This document shows positions 29,083 through 39,160 of a DNA stretch of 64,000 bases, piece by piece. The notes under the pieces are model-generated. The model ran no database searches. It was given only the letters and a program-made list of their open reading frames with translations, and had not been told where the DNA came from. Positions within the stretch are counted from its first letter, which is position 1. Every line of letters begins with the position of its first letter. Made by a program: the position numbers and the translations under genes. This stretch comes from Diplonema papillatum. Its lineage: Eukaryota; Euglenozoa; Diplonemea; Diplonemida; Diplonemidae. The stretch spans positions 372,001 through 436,000 of the forward strand of contig JAPJBO010000018.1 of NCBI GenBank assembly GCA_030068145.1, in the 5' to 3' direction.

Positions 29083-29460
29083 TGGCATCGGTCTCCTTCC
29101 CTATCACGATGATTTGCTCCCTGCTCGTAGCAGGAGAGCGTGCGAACACTGACTTGCGGTGCTCGTTCATCTCTACGTGCCAGCATCTCTTTGGGGAATT
29201 TGCTGTGGGATCGTTGCTCACGTAGCACGCATAAAAGGAAGGGAAAACTCGTTCAGTAGTCATTCATGAATCAACCGAATACATGGTAACTTGCGAGATG
29301 GAAGAAAAGGTCTCACCAAGGTTGGAGAAACAACCCGGTGCAGTCACTGTCCTGCTGGCATCGGTCACGATGTATTCCTCCCTGATCGTAGCAAGAGAGC
29401 GTGCGAGCACTGACTTGCGGTGCTCGTTCATCTCTACGAGCCACCATCTCTTTGGGATGT
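29083..29460. repeat. Direct duplication of ~120 bp
   Basis: 29083-29205 and 29347-29460 share TGCTGGCATCGGTC, GAGAGCGTGCGA, CACTGACTTGCGGTGCTCGT and CATCTCTTTGGG in the same order. Confidence 0.8.
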
Positions 29461-29626
29461 CCAGAGAACCCCTGGCGAAGGTCCGTTGCGTCAAGTTTCC
29501 CACTTGAAGCACACCGAGTCCTCCACATCAACCACCCACAACAGGAAACGCGCAAACAAATTCTCCGGCCGTCGCCCGGCGCAAGGTTGATTGTTGCACG
29601 ATTGTCTGAAGACCCGCCTTTTCTTT

Positions 29627-30298
29627 GAGAAGCGTGTCCTCAAGACATAGTGACGAGGCGGCCTGAGGCTTTGCAGCATCACCTCCGGCCGTGATAGCAC
29701 CCGTCCCAAGGGGATCGGGCACGCAGCACGAAGGTCATGAACCACACCGTACCTGACCAAGCATGCCCACTCCCCTGAGTTCTGCATAATATCGTCGCTC
29801 AGCTCCGTCTGTTTTGCCACCGGCAGTCGGACGCCAATTGCAGGCTCGTGGCCAGTGCTTTGCTTCGTCCAGACTCGAGAGTGGAGGGCCAGGAGGGCCA
29901 TGCAAGGCCTTGCGTGGATGCCAGACACGCGCCTTGAACCATGAACCAACGCCCCCTTGCTGGGAGAAGCGTGTCCTCAAGACATGGTGACGAGGCGGCC
30001 TGAGGCTTTGCAGCATCACCTCAGGCCGTGGTAGCACCCGTCCAAAGGGGATCGGGCACGCAGCACGAAGGTTAAACACGCCGTACCTGACCAAGCATGC
30101 CCGCTCTCCTGAGGCCTGCAAAATCTCGTCGCTCAACTCCGTCTGTTTTTGCCATCGCGTCGCGGCAGTCGGACGCCAATTGCGGGTTCGTGGCCGGCGT
30201 GCTTCAACTCCGAGATTGGAGGACCACGCAAGGCCTTGCGCGGATGACGTGCCAGACACGCGCCGTGAAGCACGGACCAACGCCCCCTTGCTGGGTGA
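29627..30298. repeat. Tandem duplication of ~335 bp
   Basis: Two consecutive units start GAAGCGTGTCCTCAAGACAT and end AACGCCCCCTTGCTGGG. The second unit carries small insertions and deletions, such as in CATCGCGTCGCGGCAGTCGG. No protein reading is shared cleanly between them. Confidence 0.88.
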
Positions 30299-31118
30299 GG
30301 TGCATGCTAATCGATGTGATCCATGTGGTTCATGTACTCAAAAGAACTCAATGCTGGGTGAGCGACCAGGATCAGACAGCTAAAGGAGCTCACCTTGGTG
30401 GACCCTGACCACTCCATTCCGTTGAAGGCTGCTTTCCTTGAATCCCCGCCGGCTTCTTCGCCACCAGCTTTTTTGCCGCTGGGCTGATTCTTCCCAGCCT
30501 TGGCCTCCTACGCCTTGGTGGCTGGCTTGACGCTTGGCGACCTGTGCTGGTTTCGGTGGGGGGCTCTCAGGGTGTCACACCCGCCGCTCACTGGAACGGA
30601 GGTGGAACCGATCGGCGAGTGTCCACAGCACACAGCCCCTGGTCCTGCGTTTCATTGACTGGCACCCAACTGCCACAGAACCCAGAAACATTCGGAAACC
30701 GCCGAAAAGTTTGATCCACATCGGTGTAGGTTGAAACAACGCCTGCATCCGAGGCTCTCAGGGCCCAGCATGAAGATACGTCGCGTCGCGCTGTGTTGAG
30801 CCCATTCCTGAGTGAGAGGACGCAAAAGCCGTTAGTCGGTCCAAATTTGGAAAATGGGCCAGAGACCAATGGTAGGAACATCAAAAAGAAAAGAAAATAC
30901 AAAACGACCCAATTTTTTTTGCCGAAGGTCACCCGGAGACTTTACATTTCCCGGGGGTCTCCAAGCGAACTTTCGCTCCAATAAAAAAGTCAGGCGCCTT
31001 CGTTTTTGTTTCGTGCGTGTACCAAGCGTTCATAGCGACGTTGCTTTTTGATGCTTCGATGTCGGCTCTTCCAAACCTAGACAAGCAGAATTGTCTAAGG
31101 GTTGGATTGATCACTAAC

Positions 31119-31162
<44 letters not shown>

Positions 31163-31260
31163 CTACCCTAATGACGGAGAGAGAGCCCGTCGGACCAGCG
31201 CATTCCGACAGCAATACGGGGTTGTGCGAGAGGAACTCCCTCACCGAATGCTCTTCCGCT
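30299..31260. other. No gene recognised
   Basis: 30310-30358 (GCATGCTAATC, CATGTGGTTCATGTA, AAAGAACTCAATGCT) recurs at 47107-47152. The string TCCAAGCGAACTTTCGCTCC near 30959 is related to a dispersed repeat seen at 32468-32580. No coding feature is supported. Confidence 0.4.
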
Positions 31261-31276
31261 TTTTGCAACTCCAGCA

Positions 31277-31534
31277 TCTAACTCCAGCTTTTGAGGCTAG
31301 ACTCCACCGTGTGAGGATGCGTGTAGCCGAGTTTGCACTGCGCGGGCCCCTGCGGAGAACCCATTGCACTCTCTCCTGGCTAGATACTTCTCCTGCCGTT
31401 GGACACCCCCCACGAGTAATTTAGCAGTGCTGTAGTACTGCCGTGCCTGGAGGGCAACGTTCTGCTACTTTTTACGCTTTCTGAGTGTTCGACTGGATGT
31501 GGGGCGAGCCCCTGCCTCGTGGCTCTACTATTAT
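31277..31534. repeat. Dispersed ~257-bp repeat, copy 1 (partner 35689-35943)
   Basis: Almost identical to 35689-35943, from AGCTTTTGAGGCT to GTGGCTCTACTATTATTTT. A shortened third copy lies at 36448-36525 (TAGCAGTGCTGTAGTACTGC). Confidence 0.92.
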
Positions 31535-31544
31535 TTTTTGTGCT

Positions 31545-31893
31545 TTTGTTGGAAATACTTGAGGAGGCTGCCAGTTGCGAAAGAACCAAGATATAGTGTG
31601 GGCATGCCGGTGACTCCCCACTATCGCAACAATATTCCGATCTCAAAAGGAGGTACATGTGCTGTGGCCAACACGAAACACAGGTGGATCTGGGTTCAGT
31701 GGCGGGCGTAAGTTCAACAAAAAAGACAGGCGCTTCGTTTTGATTGTGCGTGCCGGGTGATCGTTTTCCCACTTGTATTTACCCTGTGTATATTCAGGTA
31801 AGGAATTCTGATCAACCACCAAAACACGCTGCCTACGTCTTTTTAGCCTGCACAATACATTGAAGGGCAACCCGCAAGATTGTTAGTACTAAA
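31545..31893 (+). repeat. Dispersed repeat R1, longest copy
   Basis: Starts GGAAATACTTGAGGAGGCTG and ends TTGTTAGTACTAAAAA. It includes a CATGCCGGTGACTCCCCACT palindrome remnant and CAGGTGGATCTGGGTTCAGT. Partial copies: 36283-36445, 55067-55225 (minus), 55803-55965, 56505-56665 (minus) and a short 5' piece at 59180-59210. No coding capacity; possibly a SINE- or MITE-like family. Confidence 0.8.
31593..31625. repeat. Palindromic motif, copy b (left arm shortened)
   Basis: TATAGTGTGGGCATGCCGG followed by TGACTCCCCACTATCG. The outer TAGTG/CACTA pairing and the GGCATGCC centre remain, but ~8 bases of the left arm are missing. Confidence 0.6.
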
Positions 31894-32179
31894 AATTTTC
31901 ACTCGAAGAAAGGCCCACTTTGTTGTAGTTGCATTGTTTCTCCCCCGCTAGCCTCCTTCGAAGTAAGCACAAGGCAGCCCCCCGAGTGTCTTTTGACGAA
32001 TTGTGGGCAGAAGGGGACGTTTCCGGAACACCGACGCGCAAATACTGCCGGATAACTGACCGAACCTCTCGAATTCGTGGTGCTCACGATTTGGCCTATT
32101 CTTCGCTTTTTTCTCACGAAAGAGGGGGAGTCAAGGTAACGTCAGGGTGCTCCGACTCCCGCACTCTATTCCCTTTTTT

Positions 32180-32390
32180 TTTTTTATACCAAACATGAAA
32201 TGTTGGAGGAAATGAGAAGCTCGTCGCCGCAAACCGTGGCGTTTTCACTTGCGTCCTGAATCCAGCTTTACGTAAAAAACGATCAGGCACTGCGTTCAAC
32301 GAAAACAACTCTCTTCCCGTCATCATCATCATTAGTTTTGTATCAGCCGCGGTTGTGCGAGTGACGAGCTCTTATTTTTTTTGATGGTAC
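32180..32390 (-). repeat. Shared transposon leader, diverged copy 3
   Basis: ACCAAACATGAAATGTTGGA, then GTTCAACGAAAACAACTC and GTGACGAGCTCTTATTTT parallel the leaders at 21105 and 26055 in order, with many substitutions. No transposase remains beside it. Confidence 0.65.
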
Positions 32391-32467
32391 ATCATGTACC
32401 GACGGGAACATTTCCGGAACAACGGTTGCACGTGAAAGAGAAACAGTCTAGAAAACGAAGCCAACGC

Positions 32468-32580
32468 AAAATATACAACCCGTAACCATATACCTTTCTT
32501 GCTCTAAGAGAACCCATTCATGAACGGTCAAACGGAGACTAAAACACCGGAATTTCAAGCGAACTTTAACTCTGAAAAAG
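32468..32580. repeat. Dispersed repeat R2, copy 1
   Basis: ATATACAACCCGTAACCATA ... GAGAACCCATTCATGAACGG ... TTTCAAGCGAACTTTAACTC. Longer copies at 47386-47598 and 56680-56885 add an upstream part (GGGGCCCAAGACTACACTCC). Confidence 0.85.
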
Positions 32581-32589
32581 TGCTAGTAC

Positions 32590-33362
32590 AGGAAACCCCC
32601 CCCAGAGAGGTTTATACCCTGTACACGCGAAGAACAAGAAACCTTTGCCTTATCATTTTCATCACCTTTGGTCAGTTGATGCTGATCGTCCGTTGCTTCG
32701 TTTATCAGTGCAAGCCCAACTCCGGAAGTGTTCCTTCTATCTGTCTTGGTCAAAAGAGCCGCAACTCAACCATTACTCTCTTCGTTTCGACAGTTGTGAG
32801 GGCGGATTGCAGCGTGCCCGAGTGAGACGATTGCCTTGAACACGGATATTCACTCGCGACCAGGCTATTCTGTCCCCGGCACGTACAGACAAACACCTGG
32901 AGTTTTATGTCAGCTAAATCAATCCGACCAAAGCCTTCGTGGTTCCTTGGTTAGGCAGCGAGCGTCAGGTCGGGAACGAAACCCAAAGGTTCCCGAAAAA
33001 GTCCGAGGTAGCACTGCGCTCGAAATGCTACCTGCGGCGAACTAGCCGCCTGCCAAACTGCACGTGCCTGATCACCAAGCAGTTTGCGAAACGTAGCAGC
33101 GCGCAGAACGCCGCGGTTGCCTCGCCTGACGGCTCGCGTCCCAATGCTCTGCCAACCAGTCCAAGGAAGTGAAACCAGTTGGCTGGAACTCCTGCTTCAA
33201 CGCCAGCCTTTCGCGCACACATCTTTTAGCCTGCAATGTGAGGAAACTGAACCGCCCCGAGTAGGAGATGATCAATTGCCAACCCTCAGGAGTTGGGTTC
33301 AAGGCAGTGCGGGTGAACGAAAAAACACTGGGGTTTTAGACCGAACTAGGTCAATCGAGTGA
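32590..33362. other. No gene recognised
   Basis: Only short open frames. A CCCTGTACACGCGAAGA string near 32617 recurs at 60330. Confidence 0.4.
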
Positions 33363-33379
33363 TAGCACACGACTTCAAG

Positions 33380-33671
33380 TCGGTGCAAGCCCGCAAGAGC
33401 TTGTGCCCTATCAGCTTTTGACGGTAGTGTAGTGGACTACCGTGGCTGTAACGGGTAACGGGGAATTAGGGTTCGATTCCGGAGAGGGAACCTGAGAAAC
33501 GGCTACCACATCTAAGGATGGCAGCAGGTACGCAAATTGCCCAATAGCAACACTGCTGAGGCAGCGAAGAGAAATAGCTTCGACACGTACTTAGTACGTT
33601 AGAAGCAATGGATGATATCTATCTAAACCTGTCAATGAAACAAGTCTGGTGCCAGCACCCGCGGTAATTCC
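33380..33671 (+). rRNA. 18S (SSU) rRNA fragment, diverged and truncated
   Basis: Contains the universal eukaryotic SSU order of motifs: GCCCTATCAGCTTTTGACGG, GGGGAATTAGGGTTCGATTC, GAGAAACGGCTACCACATCT, GGCAGCAGGTACGCAAATTG, and the 530-loop GTCTGGTGCCAGCACCCGCG followed by GTAATTCC. The 530-loop has C where nearly all organisms have G (CAGCAGCC). The segment between them is unlike typical sequences. Homology stops right after GTAATTCC. It is therefore a pseudogene fragment of ~290 nt, or a piece of an unusual rRNA, not a complete gene. It could also be a captured organellar or foreign sequence. Confidence 0.85.
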
Positions 33672-33857
33672 GATGTTTTTCCTTGAGGAATTGCCTGGGA
33701 ATCGCCTTGTGGGGGGTGATTTCGCCTTGTTTTCGCATTCTGCAGCCACTATTTCAGCCTAAACGAGCATCCGACCACTTTTTCCGCATTTGGAGTAATA
33801 TATGGGCACCCGCGTGGTAGGTTTCCAGACCTGGAATTCTGGCCGACGCCCTCATAT

Positions 33858-34165
33858 TTTTACATAGGCGCCAGCTTGAAAGTAAATGCTCGACGATGCT
33901 GCTCGACAAAGAACAGAAGGGATCCCAAGTGCTGTATCTACCGAACTACGTGTTGAACGGACGTGAGTGAGGTCATGCGGGTCTACCCCTACACGACAAA
34001 TTACACAAACACAACAGGTCAAAGTCCTTCGTGAGAAAACAACACCCGGTGGTGTAAGCGAAGAACTAATCAGATTGTGTTTGTATTGTATTTTGCCCCC
34101 TCTACCTCTATATTTCCTCCCTTCCATTCGGAGTCCAAGCAGCTACGTCCAGTATTTTCTTGTTT
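33858..34165. repeat. Dispersed ~300-bp repeat, copy 1 (partner 37215-37510)
   Basis: Shares with 37215-37510: CGCCAGCTTGAAAG, AATGCTCGACGATGCTGC, GGGATCCCAAGTGCTGTA, GAGGTCATGCGGGTCTACCC and TTCCATTCGGAGTC. Both copies begin next to a T run plus ACATA. Confidence 0.88.
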
Positions 34166-34169
34166 CCTC

Positions 34170-35005
34170 CTACTCTCGCGGTGTACGGCTTCGTTTTTGA
34201 GGGTATGCAAACACTGCAGGGGATCCGGTCGACCAGAACTTGGGCTCACGATTGCGGGAGTCGGAATCCCCACAGCACCCCTAAAACATGGAAATAAACA
34301 CACCCCCTTCTTATTTTGAGTTCCCGAACCGCTCTTCCAGACATCTTTTGCGAAGTCCCTGTTTTTTTCCTCTCCGTTATCCCGGGCATTGTCTCGCGTG
34401 GAAGCTCCACATATGTGTGCCTGATGGCCGAAACCACAACGAAAAGTACGCACCCTGCGGGCTCTGCTCGTGTATCCGCCAACATCAAGCAACACATCCC
34501 GATTAGAAGGATACTTTCCATTGCCGAACGTCTCCCGGAGACTCTAAGAACCCCCACCCCCCCCCTCTCTGCATTCCGCGAAGAAGACTTGATGCTAGCA
34601 TCAAACACATGAGAGGCAAGTAGCGCCTGAACACGAAACTAAGATTTTCCCCCCTCAGTGCTGCCTAGCGAGTCGCAGTCACAATCAGGGCGAGTGCCCT
34701 GAGTTTTTTAACTGATTGCTCAGACACGGTTGTAGGGGCCTTCTCCCCGTGACGGATTCGCCTGTGCTCTAGTAGCACGGGTGGTCCTGGCTGGGACGAG
34801 CTACGAACAGCCGCCTGACCAGACTCACACACTCACACCGCTGTCCTGTCTGCACGACCGAAACACGGCGCAGACGGGACCAGTGCGGTGTTGAGCACAT
34901 AGCCATTCCAAGCACGTTCTTGCAAACCCCCCCCCCCCTCAGCGGTGCAAGCACCACACGCTCTTCAAACCCAATAAACATTTTCCCCTCGGGGGCATAG
35001 TGGTC
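34170..35005. other. No gene recognised
   Basis: Short open frames on both strands without motif support. Includes a C run at 34928-34938. Confidence 0.4.
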
Positions 35006-35009
35006 AAAC

Positions 35010-35200
35010 GATTCGCATTATCGCATATTATCGCCTTTGGGATTTTGGCGCCAATTATCGCATTTTGATCCGCATTATCACACGCTTAAAACCTGGGCAA
35101 ATACAGTACCATGGACTAACGCATACTATCGCACGCCGATTATGTGCGATAATTTTGTGCGATAATGCGATAATTATTGTCGCATGCGACTGTGCAATAA
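35010..35200. repeat. Cluster of ATTATCGC/GCGATAAT palindromic words
   Basis: Within ~190 bp, ATTATCGC(A/C) and its complement GCGATAAT occur about eight times in both orientations (such as CGCATTATCGCATATTATCG and GTGCGATAATTTTGTGCG). The spacing is irregular, so it is not a simple tandem repeat. Confidence 0.75.
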
Positions 35201-35354
35201 CCTCGTTTGATTGTCGGCAACTCAAACAGCTGAGCCGCGACAACGTGTGATTGAACAGCCGGGATTGCCTGGGGGGCGCGAAAAGCAAAGAAACGCAACG
35301 CGAAACCTGCTGCCTCCAGCCGCTTCGGCAATTCGACAAGTAACTGCGTGCGGT

Positions 35355-35450
35355 AGACCGAAACATGGCACAACGCGTGCAAAAAGGCAGCCAGTAGCAG
35401 CGACTTGTGCAGTCTATCGTCACAGATTGTTGCTGCATATCAAGTCCAAA
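35355..35450. repeat. Dispersed short repeat (also 28063-28180 and 61711-61812)
   Basis: GACCGAAACATGGCACAACG then CAGCGACTTGTGCAGTCTAT and CACAGATTGTTGCTGCATA are conserved in the three places in the same order. Confidence 0.75.
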
Positions 35451-35688
35451 TTACTCCTACTACTGCAGGTATTCTCGAGCCTGCGAATAACCCAACTTCT
35501 TCCTCCTCCATCCACACTCGCAGCAGTGCTGGTGAGAAATGTTGGTTCCCCTCGGCGTGTTGTGGAAAGGTGGGGAAGTCGTCGTAACCGCAGGCGCACA
35601 TGCATCCCCTCCCCCCTTCTCCCATCTGCCCGACAAACCAGACTCGCGCCGCCTGCCTGCAGACACTCAGGTTCCGCGCTGATGATGG

Positions 35689-35943
35689 CTCCAGCTTTTG
35701 AGGCTGGACTCCACTGTGTGAGGATGCGTGTAGCCGAGTTTGCACTGCGCGGGCCCCTGCGGAGAACCCATTGCACTCTCTCCTGGCTAGATACTTCTCC
35801 TGCCGTTGGACACCCCCCACGAGTAATTTAGCAGTGCTGTAGTACTGCCGTGCCTGGAGGGCAACGTTCTGCTACTTTTTACGCTTTCTGAGTGTTCGAC
35901 TGGATGTGGGGCGAGCCCCTGCCTCGTGGCTCTACTATTATTT
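35689..35943. repeat. Dispersed ~257-bp repeat, copy 2
   Basis: Partner of 31277-31534 with only a few substitutions. It abuts the SINE-like copy that begins at 35944. Confidence 0.92.
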
Positions 35944-36270
35944 TCCGAGACTAGAGGTATGCTAATAGCTCTATCGAGCCAACCCCACTTTTTAGGGGGT
36001 CCGCGGGCGAAGCCCGGGGGCACTTTTTTATAGTGTCGTTTCGTAAAGGGTCTCCTTAGGAAGTTTTCCCCCTTGGAACTGACACCGTGATGGCAGAGTG
36101 AACGGTGCACGTCTTCGGGGCTTGAAGACCCCGGTTCGAACCCGGCCGAGGACACTTTTCCGGTCGATAATGATTTTTCGGGGTTTGTTGGTTTTCAGGT
36201 CTAATGTGCCCTTTACTTTAACTCTGCCTCTAGTCTCGCTGGGCGCCGGTCTTTACCGGCGCAAATGTAC
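35944..36270 (+). mobile_element. tRNA-derived SINE-like element, copy 2
   Basis: A box TGGCAGAGTGAACGG at 36091 and B box GGTTCGAACCC at 36132, followed by TTTT. Upstream CGAGACTAGAGG ... CGAGCCAACC and downstream CTAATGTGCCC ... CTGCCTCTAGTCTCGC match copy 1 in order. The T-arm pairs at four of five positions around TTCGAAC, but the acceptor stem does not pair. It ends against an R1 copy (GTTGGAAATACTTGAGG). Confidence 0.65.
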
Positions 36271-36529
36271 TTTTGCTTTGTTGGAAATACTTGAGGAGGC
36301 TGCCAGCTGCGAAAGATCCAAGGACTTCCCACTATCGTAACAATTCCAATCTCAAAAGGAGGTACATGTGCCAACACGAAACACAGGTGGATCTGCGTTC
36401 AGTGGCGGGCGTAAGCGTTCAACAAAAAAGACGGGCGCTTCGTTTTGTTTAGCAGTGCTGTAGTACTGCCGTGCCTGGAGGGCAACGTTTACGCCTTCTG
36501 AGTTTTCGACTGGATGTGGGGCGAGTCTG

Positions 36530-36845
36530 CGTTGTTTGTCCGTGGCTTAACCATTCGGGCCTGCCTACAGATTAGTTCTGGGGCTTCCGTGACAGAGTCG
36601 ATACGGGCATACCCCACTGATACCTTGGGCTGATTTTCTAATCGTCATAGATGACGAATTTTCTGAGAGCGGCAAAGGAACGATGCGCTCACAAATCGTT
36701 CCATTCCGTATTTCTTTTGGAAATTGCTTGGTGCCCCCGGCGCACATCCTAATCACCAGAGGAAAAGAACCCCGAACACCGGACATATATGCCCGGCTCG
36801 TCGGAAGAGGGATAAAAGACCGGAAGTGTTGAACACCCATCCATT
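36530..36845. other. No gene recognised
   Basis: Unique-looking sequence between an R9-type repeat fragment and the MITE. No coding or RNA feature is supported. Confidence 0.35.
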
Positions 36846-37148
36846 CAGGGCTTACGCTCCACGTGTGGAACGTGTGGATTTCCACACGTTAATTCTTTTT
36901 GGATTTTGTTCCCCCACGTGTGAATCCACAGGTACCACATGTGGATTTTGATTTATTGGTCCACATGCAGGGGGGTCTAGGCCCACTAGTGGTCAAGGCC
37001 GCACAGCCAAGTGTCGCCAAGTCCAGTAGCGACACTATTTTTTTTGCCGTCGCACATACGGGGAAAGGTTTTTTTCCCTCGAACCTTAAGCGCCCACACG
37101 TGGACCACACGTATTTTCTCTGAGACCGAAAACGGAGCGTAAGCCCTG
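36846..37148. mobile_element. hAT-type MITE, copy 1
   Basis: Perfect 15-bp terminal inverted repeats CAGGGCTTACGCTCC / GGAGCGTAAGCCCTG. The flanking 8-mers CATCCATT and CATATATT match at six positions, as an aged hAT target duplication would. Inside are nested hairpins built on the word CCACACGT (CGTGTGGATTTCCACACG at 36871). Related to 56012-56376. Confidence 0.82.
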
Positions 37149-37214
37149 CATATATTCTAAGCACGGTTTTTTTTGCAATCCCCCATTTCTTTTTGCCAAA
37201 ACCGTTTTTTTTTT

Positions 37215-37510
37215 TTTTACATAAGCGCCAGCTTGAAAGGAAATGCTCGACGATGCTGCCCGACAAAGAACAGAAGGGATCCCAAGTGCTGTAACTACCG
37301 AACCACGTGTTGAACGGACGTGAGGTCATGCGGGTCTACCCCTACACGACAAATCACACAAACACAACAGGTCAAAAAATCCTGAGTGAGAAAACAACAC
37401 ACGGTGGTGCAAGCGAAGAACAAATCAGATTGTGTTTGTATTGTATTTGCCCCTTACCTCTATATTTCCCCCCTTCCATTCGGAGTCGAAGCAGCTACGT
37501 CGAGTATTTT
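37215..37510. repeat. Dispersed ~300-bp repeat, copy 2
   Basis: Partner of 33858-34165. The CTTCCATTCGGAGTCGAAGC end is followed by ~120 bp before the hydrolase gene, so it may contribute to that gene's 5' region. Confidence 0.88.
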
Positions 37511-37629
37511 TATGGTAACAACCGCGGTTGTCTCGTTCAGATAAACCTCACGAAAATTCCCCTTCAAGGATGAGAAGCGGAGGTCCTGGGGGGTTCGGAG
37601 GGTAGAAAAAAGGAAGGCGGTGGCTTCAC

Positions 37630-38835
37630 ATGGCGTCCGTGACTCCGTACGACGTTATAATCTTCGTCGTTCTCATCGCGGCGGGCCTGTGCATCTCAGC
37701 GTTGGTCGCGCGGTTCTGCTGCTGTTGCGCACCGATCAGCAGGTCGACGGAGCCCGATGAAGAGGACACGAGCACCGCCAGCGCCGGGGTGCTCAAGCCC
37801 TTCTGCGTCCGGTTCGCCGTCAGCGTCCCCGTTGTCGTGGGCCTGTCGTTCTGCGCGACCGCCAGCATCTTCGCCATTTTGGGGGCAGTCGGCCTGGGGG
37901 AGTCCTTCCTGTTCGCGCCGAAGCGGGCGTCGGAGTGTGCGGGTTCCTGCGGGTATTACTCCGAAGGCGGCCTCGAGGGCTGGGTCGACGAGGACTGCTG
38001 CACGTACGAGGAGCGGTTGCCCGGGATGAGCGACGTCTGGCTGGGGGGTTCGGATTACGGGGTGGTCCACGGGTACGTCGTGGTCAACGCCACCGCGAGT
38101 TTTTCTGGGCAAGGCAAGGTGGCGATCGTGTATAACCATGGCTCGGGCGGCAACGTGGCCTCGGGGTACCGCCTGCGGAAGTACGAGTATCTGCTCTCGT
38201 TGGGGAACGTGGCGGTTTTCGCCTACGACTACCACGGATACGGGAAGTCGGCGGGAGACGCTGGCCCGAGTGAAACCCTCGCGGCGGCCTCAGTGGCAAC
38301 CCGGTGGTTCGCCAACCACACCGCGGCTGGGTGGCCCACCAACGCCGAGGATACCGGCGTCGAGACAGCGCCATTTCCCGTGCCAACGTCGCCCGCGACG
38401 GACCTCGGGCAGACGGTTCTCCTCGGAGAATCGATGGGGGGTGCCGTGGCCGCGGCGCTGGCCAAGCGCGCTGGGTTCAACGTGCGGGGGGTCATGCTGT
38501 GGGCTGCCTTCTTGAACCTCGACCGGCTGGCCCGAGACTACTTCCCGATCGCGGGGTGGGCGCTGGGTTCGGTGGCGAACAAGAAATACCCTGACTTCGA
38601 CAACGAAGTAAACCTCAACTCCGGGGCCGCCGCGGTGTGCCGGTACCACTCCCACTCCCCGGATGACGAATGGGTTGACTACGGGAACCACGCGACTTCC
38701 CTGTGGGACATCCCGCTGAAGGAGGAGGCATGTTCTGAGTTCCACCGGCTAGAGGCCGGCACGCTGCATACACAGCCCCTGACAGAAATCCAACGACGCA
38801 CCGTAGAATCCTGGTTGGCATCGATGCGGTTCTGA
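37630..38835 (+). CDS. Membrane-anchored alpha/beta hydrolase (serine hydrolase)
   Basis: 401 aa, single exon as visible. A transmembrane helix at ~8-28 (VIIFVVLIAAGLCISALVA) is followed at once by a four-cysteine cluster (C30-C33), a likely palmitoylation site. A second hydrophobic segment lies at ~60-88. The hydrolase domain has the oxyanion-loop NHGSGGN, a YDYHGYGKSAG motif, the nucleophile elbow GESMGG (S268), an acidic candidate at D345/D346 (HSPDD) and the catalytic His in GNHATSLW (H354). This resembles ABHD13/ABHD17-type or S33-like lipid hydrolases or depalmitoylases; the substrate cannot be told. The region between nucleophile and Asp is short. GC-rich third positions contrast with the surrounding repeats. 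The last ~280 bp are duplicated downstream. Confidence 0.9.
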   Translation: MASVTPYDVIIFVVLIAAGLCISALVARFCCCCAPISRSTEPDEEDTSTASAGVLKPFCVRFAVSVPVVVGLSFCATASIFAILGAVGLGESFLFAPKRASECAGSCGYYSEGGLEGWVDEDCCTYEERLPGMSDVWLGGSDYGVVHGYVVVNATASFSGQGKVAIVYNHGSGGNVASGYRLRKYEYLLSLGNVAVFAYDYHGYGKSAGDAGPSETLAAASVATRWFANHTAAGWPTNAEDTGVETAPFPVPTSPATDLGQTVLLGESMGGAVAAALAKRAGFNVRGVMLWAAFLNLDRLARDYFPIAGWALGSVANKKYPDFDNEVNLNSGAAAVCRYHSHSPDDEWVDYGNHATSLWDIPLKEEACSEFHRLEAGTLHTQPLTEIQRRTVESWLASMRF

Positions 38836-38843
38836 ACGAGGAG

Positions 38844-39160
38844 ATGGCAGAATATAACAATAATACTATTGTCGAGATTATGGTGGCGAACAAGAAGTAC
38901 CCTGACTTCGACAACGGAGTAAACCTCGACTCCGGGGCCGCCGCCGTGTGCCGGTACCACGCCCACTCCCCGGATGACGAATTGGTTGACTACGGGAACC
39001 ACGCGACTCTTCTGTGGGACATCCCGCTGAAGGAGGAGGCATGCTCTGAGTTCCACCGGCTGGAGGCCGGAACGCTGCATACACAGCCCCTGACAGAAAT
39101 CCAACGACGCACCGTACAAGCCTGGTTGGCGTCGATGCGGTTCTGAACGAGGGGATGGCA
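38844..39160 (+). pseudogene. Duplicated 3' end of the alpha/beta hydrolase gene
   Basis: 38882-39160 repeats 38575-38853 (VANKKYPDFDN to the stop and ACGAGGRGATGGCAGAATATA) with ~5% differences. The frame is open from an ATG at 38844 for 100 codons and keeps the His motif (GNHATLLW), but it lacks the nucleophile and the membrane anchor. It is either a decayed tandem copy or an alternative last exon. Confidence 0.88.

Noticed and set aside
36088..36160. Functional tRNA gene (second site)
   Set aside because: Same boxes, but no acceptor stem and a non-standard anticodon loop (GGGGCTT). Homology extends far beyond a tRNA.
37696..38745. Minus-strand frames opposite the hydrolase gene
   Set aside because: Arg/Pro/Val-rich shadows of GC-rich codons; the plus frame has the nucleophile elbow and membrane segments.
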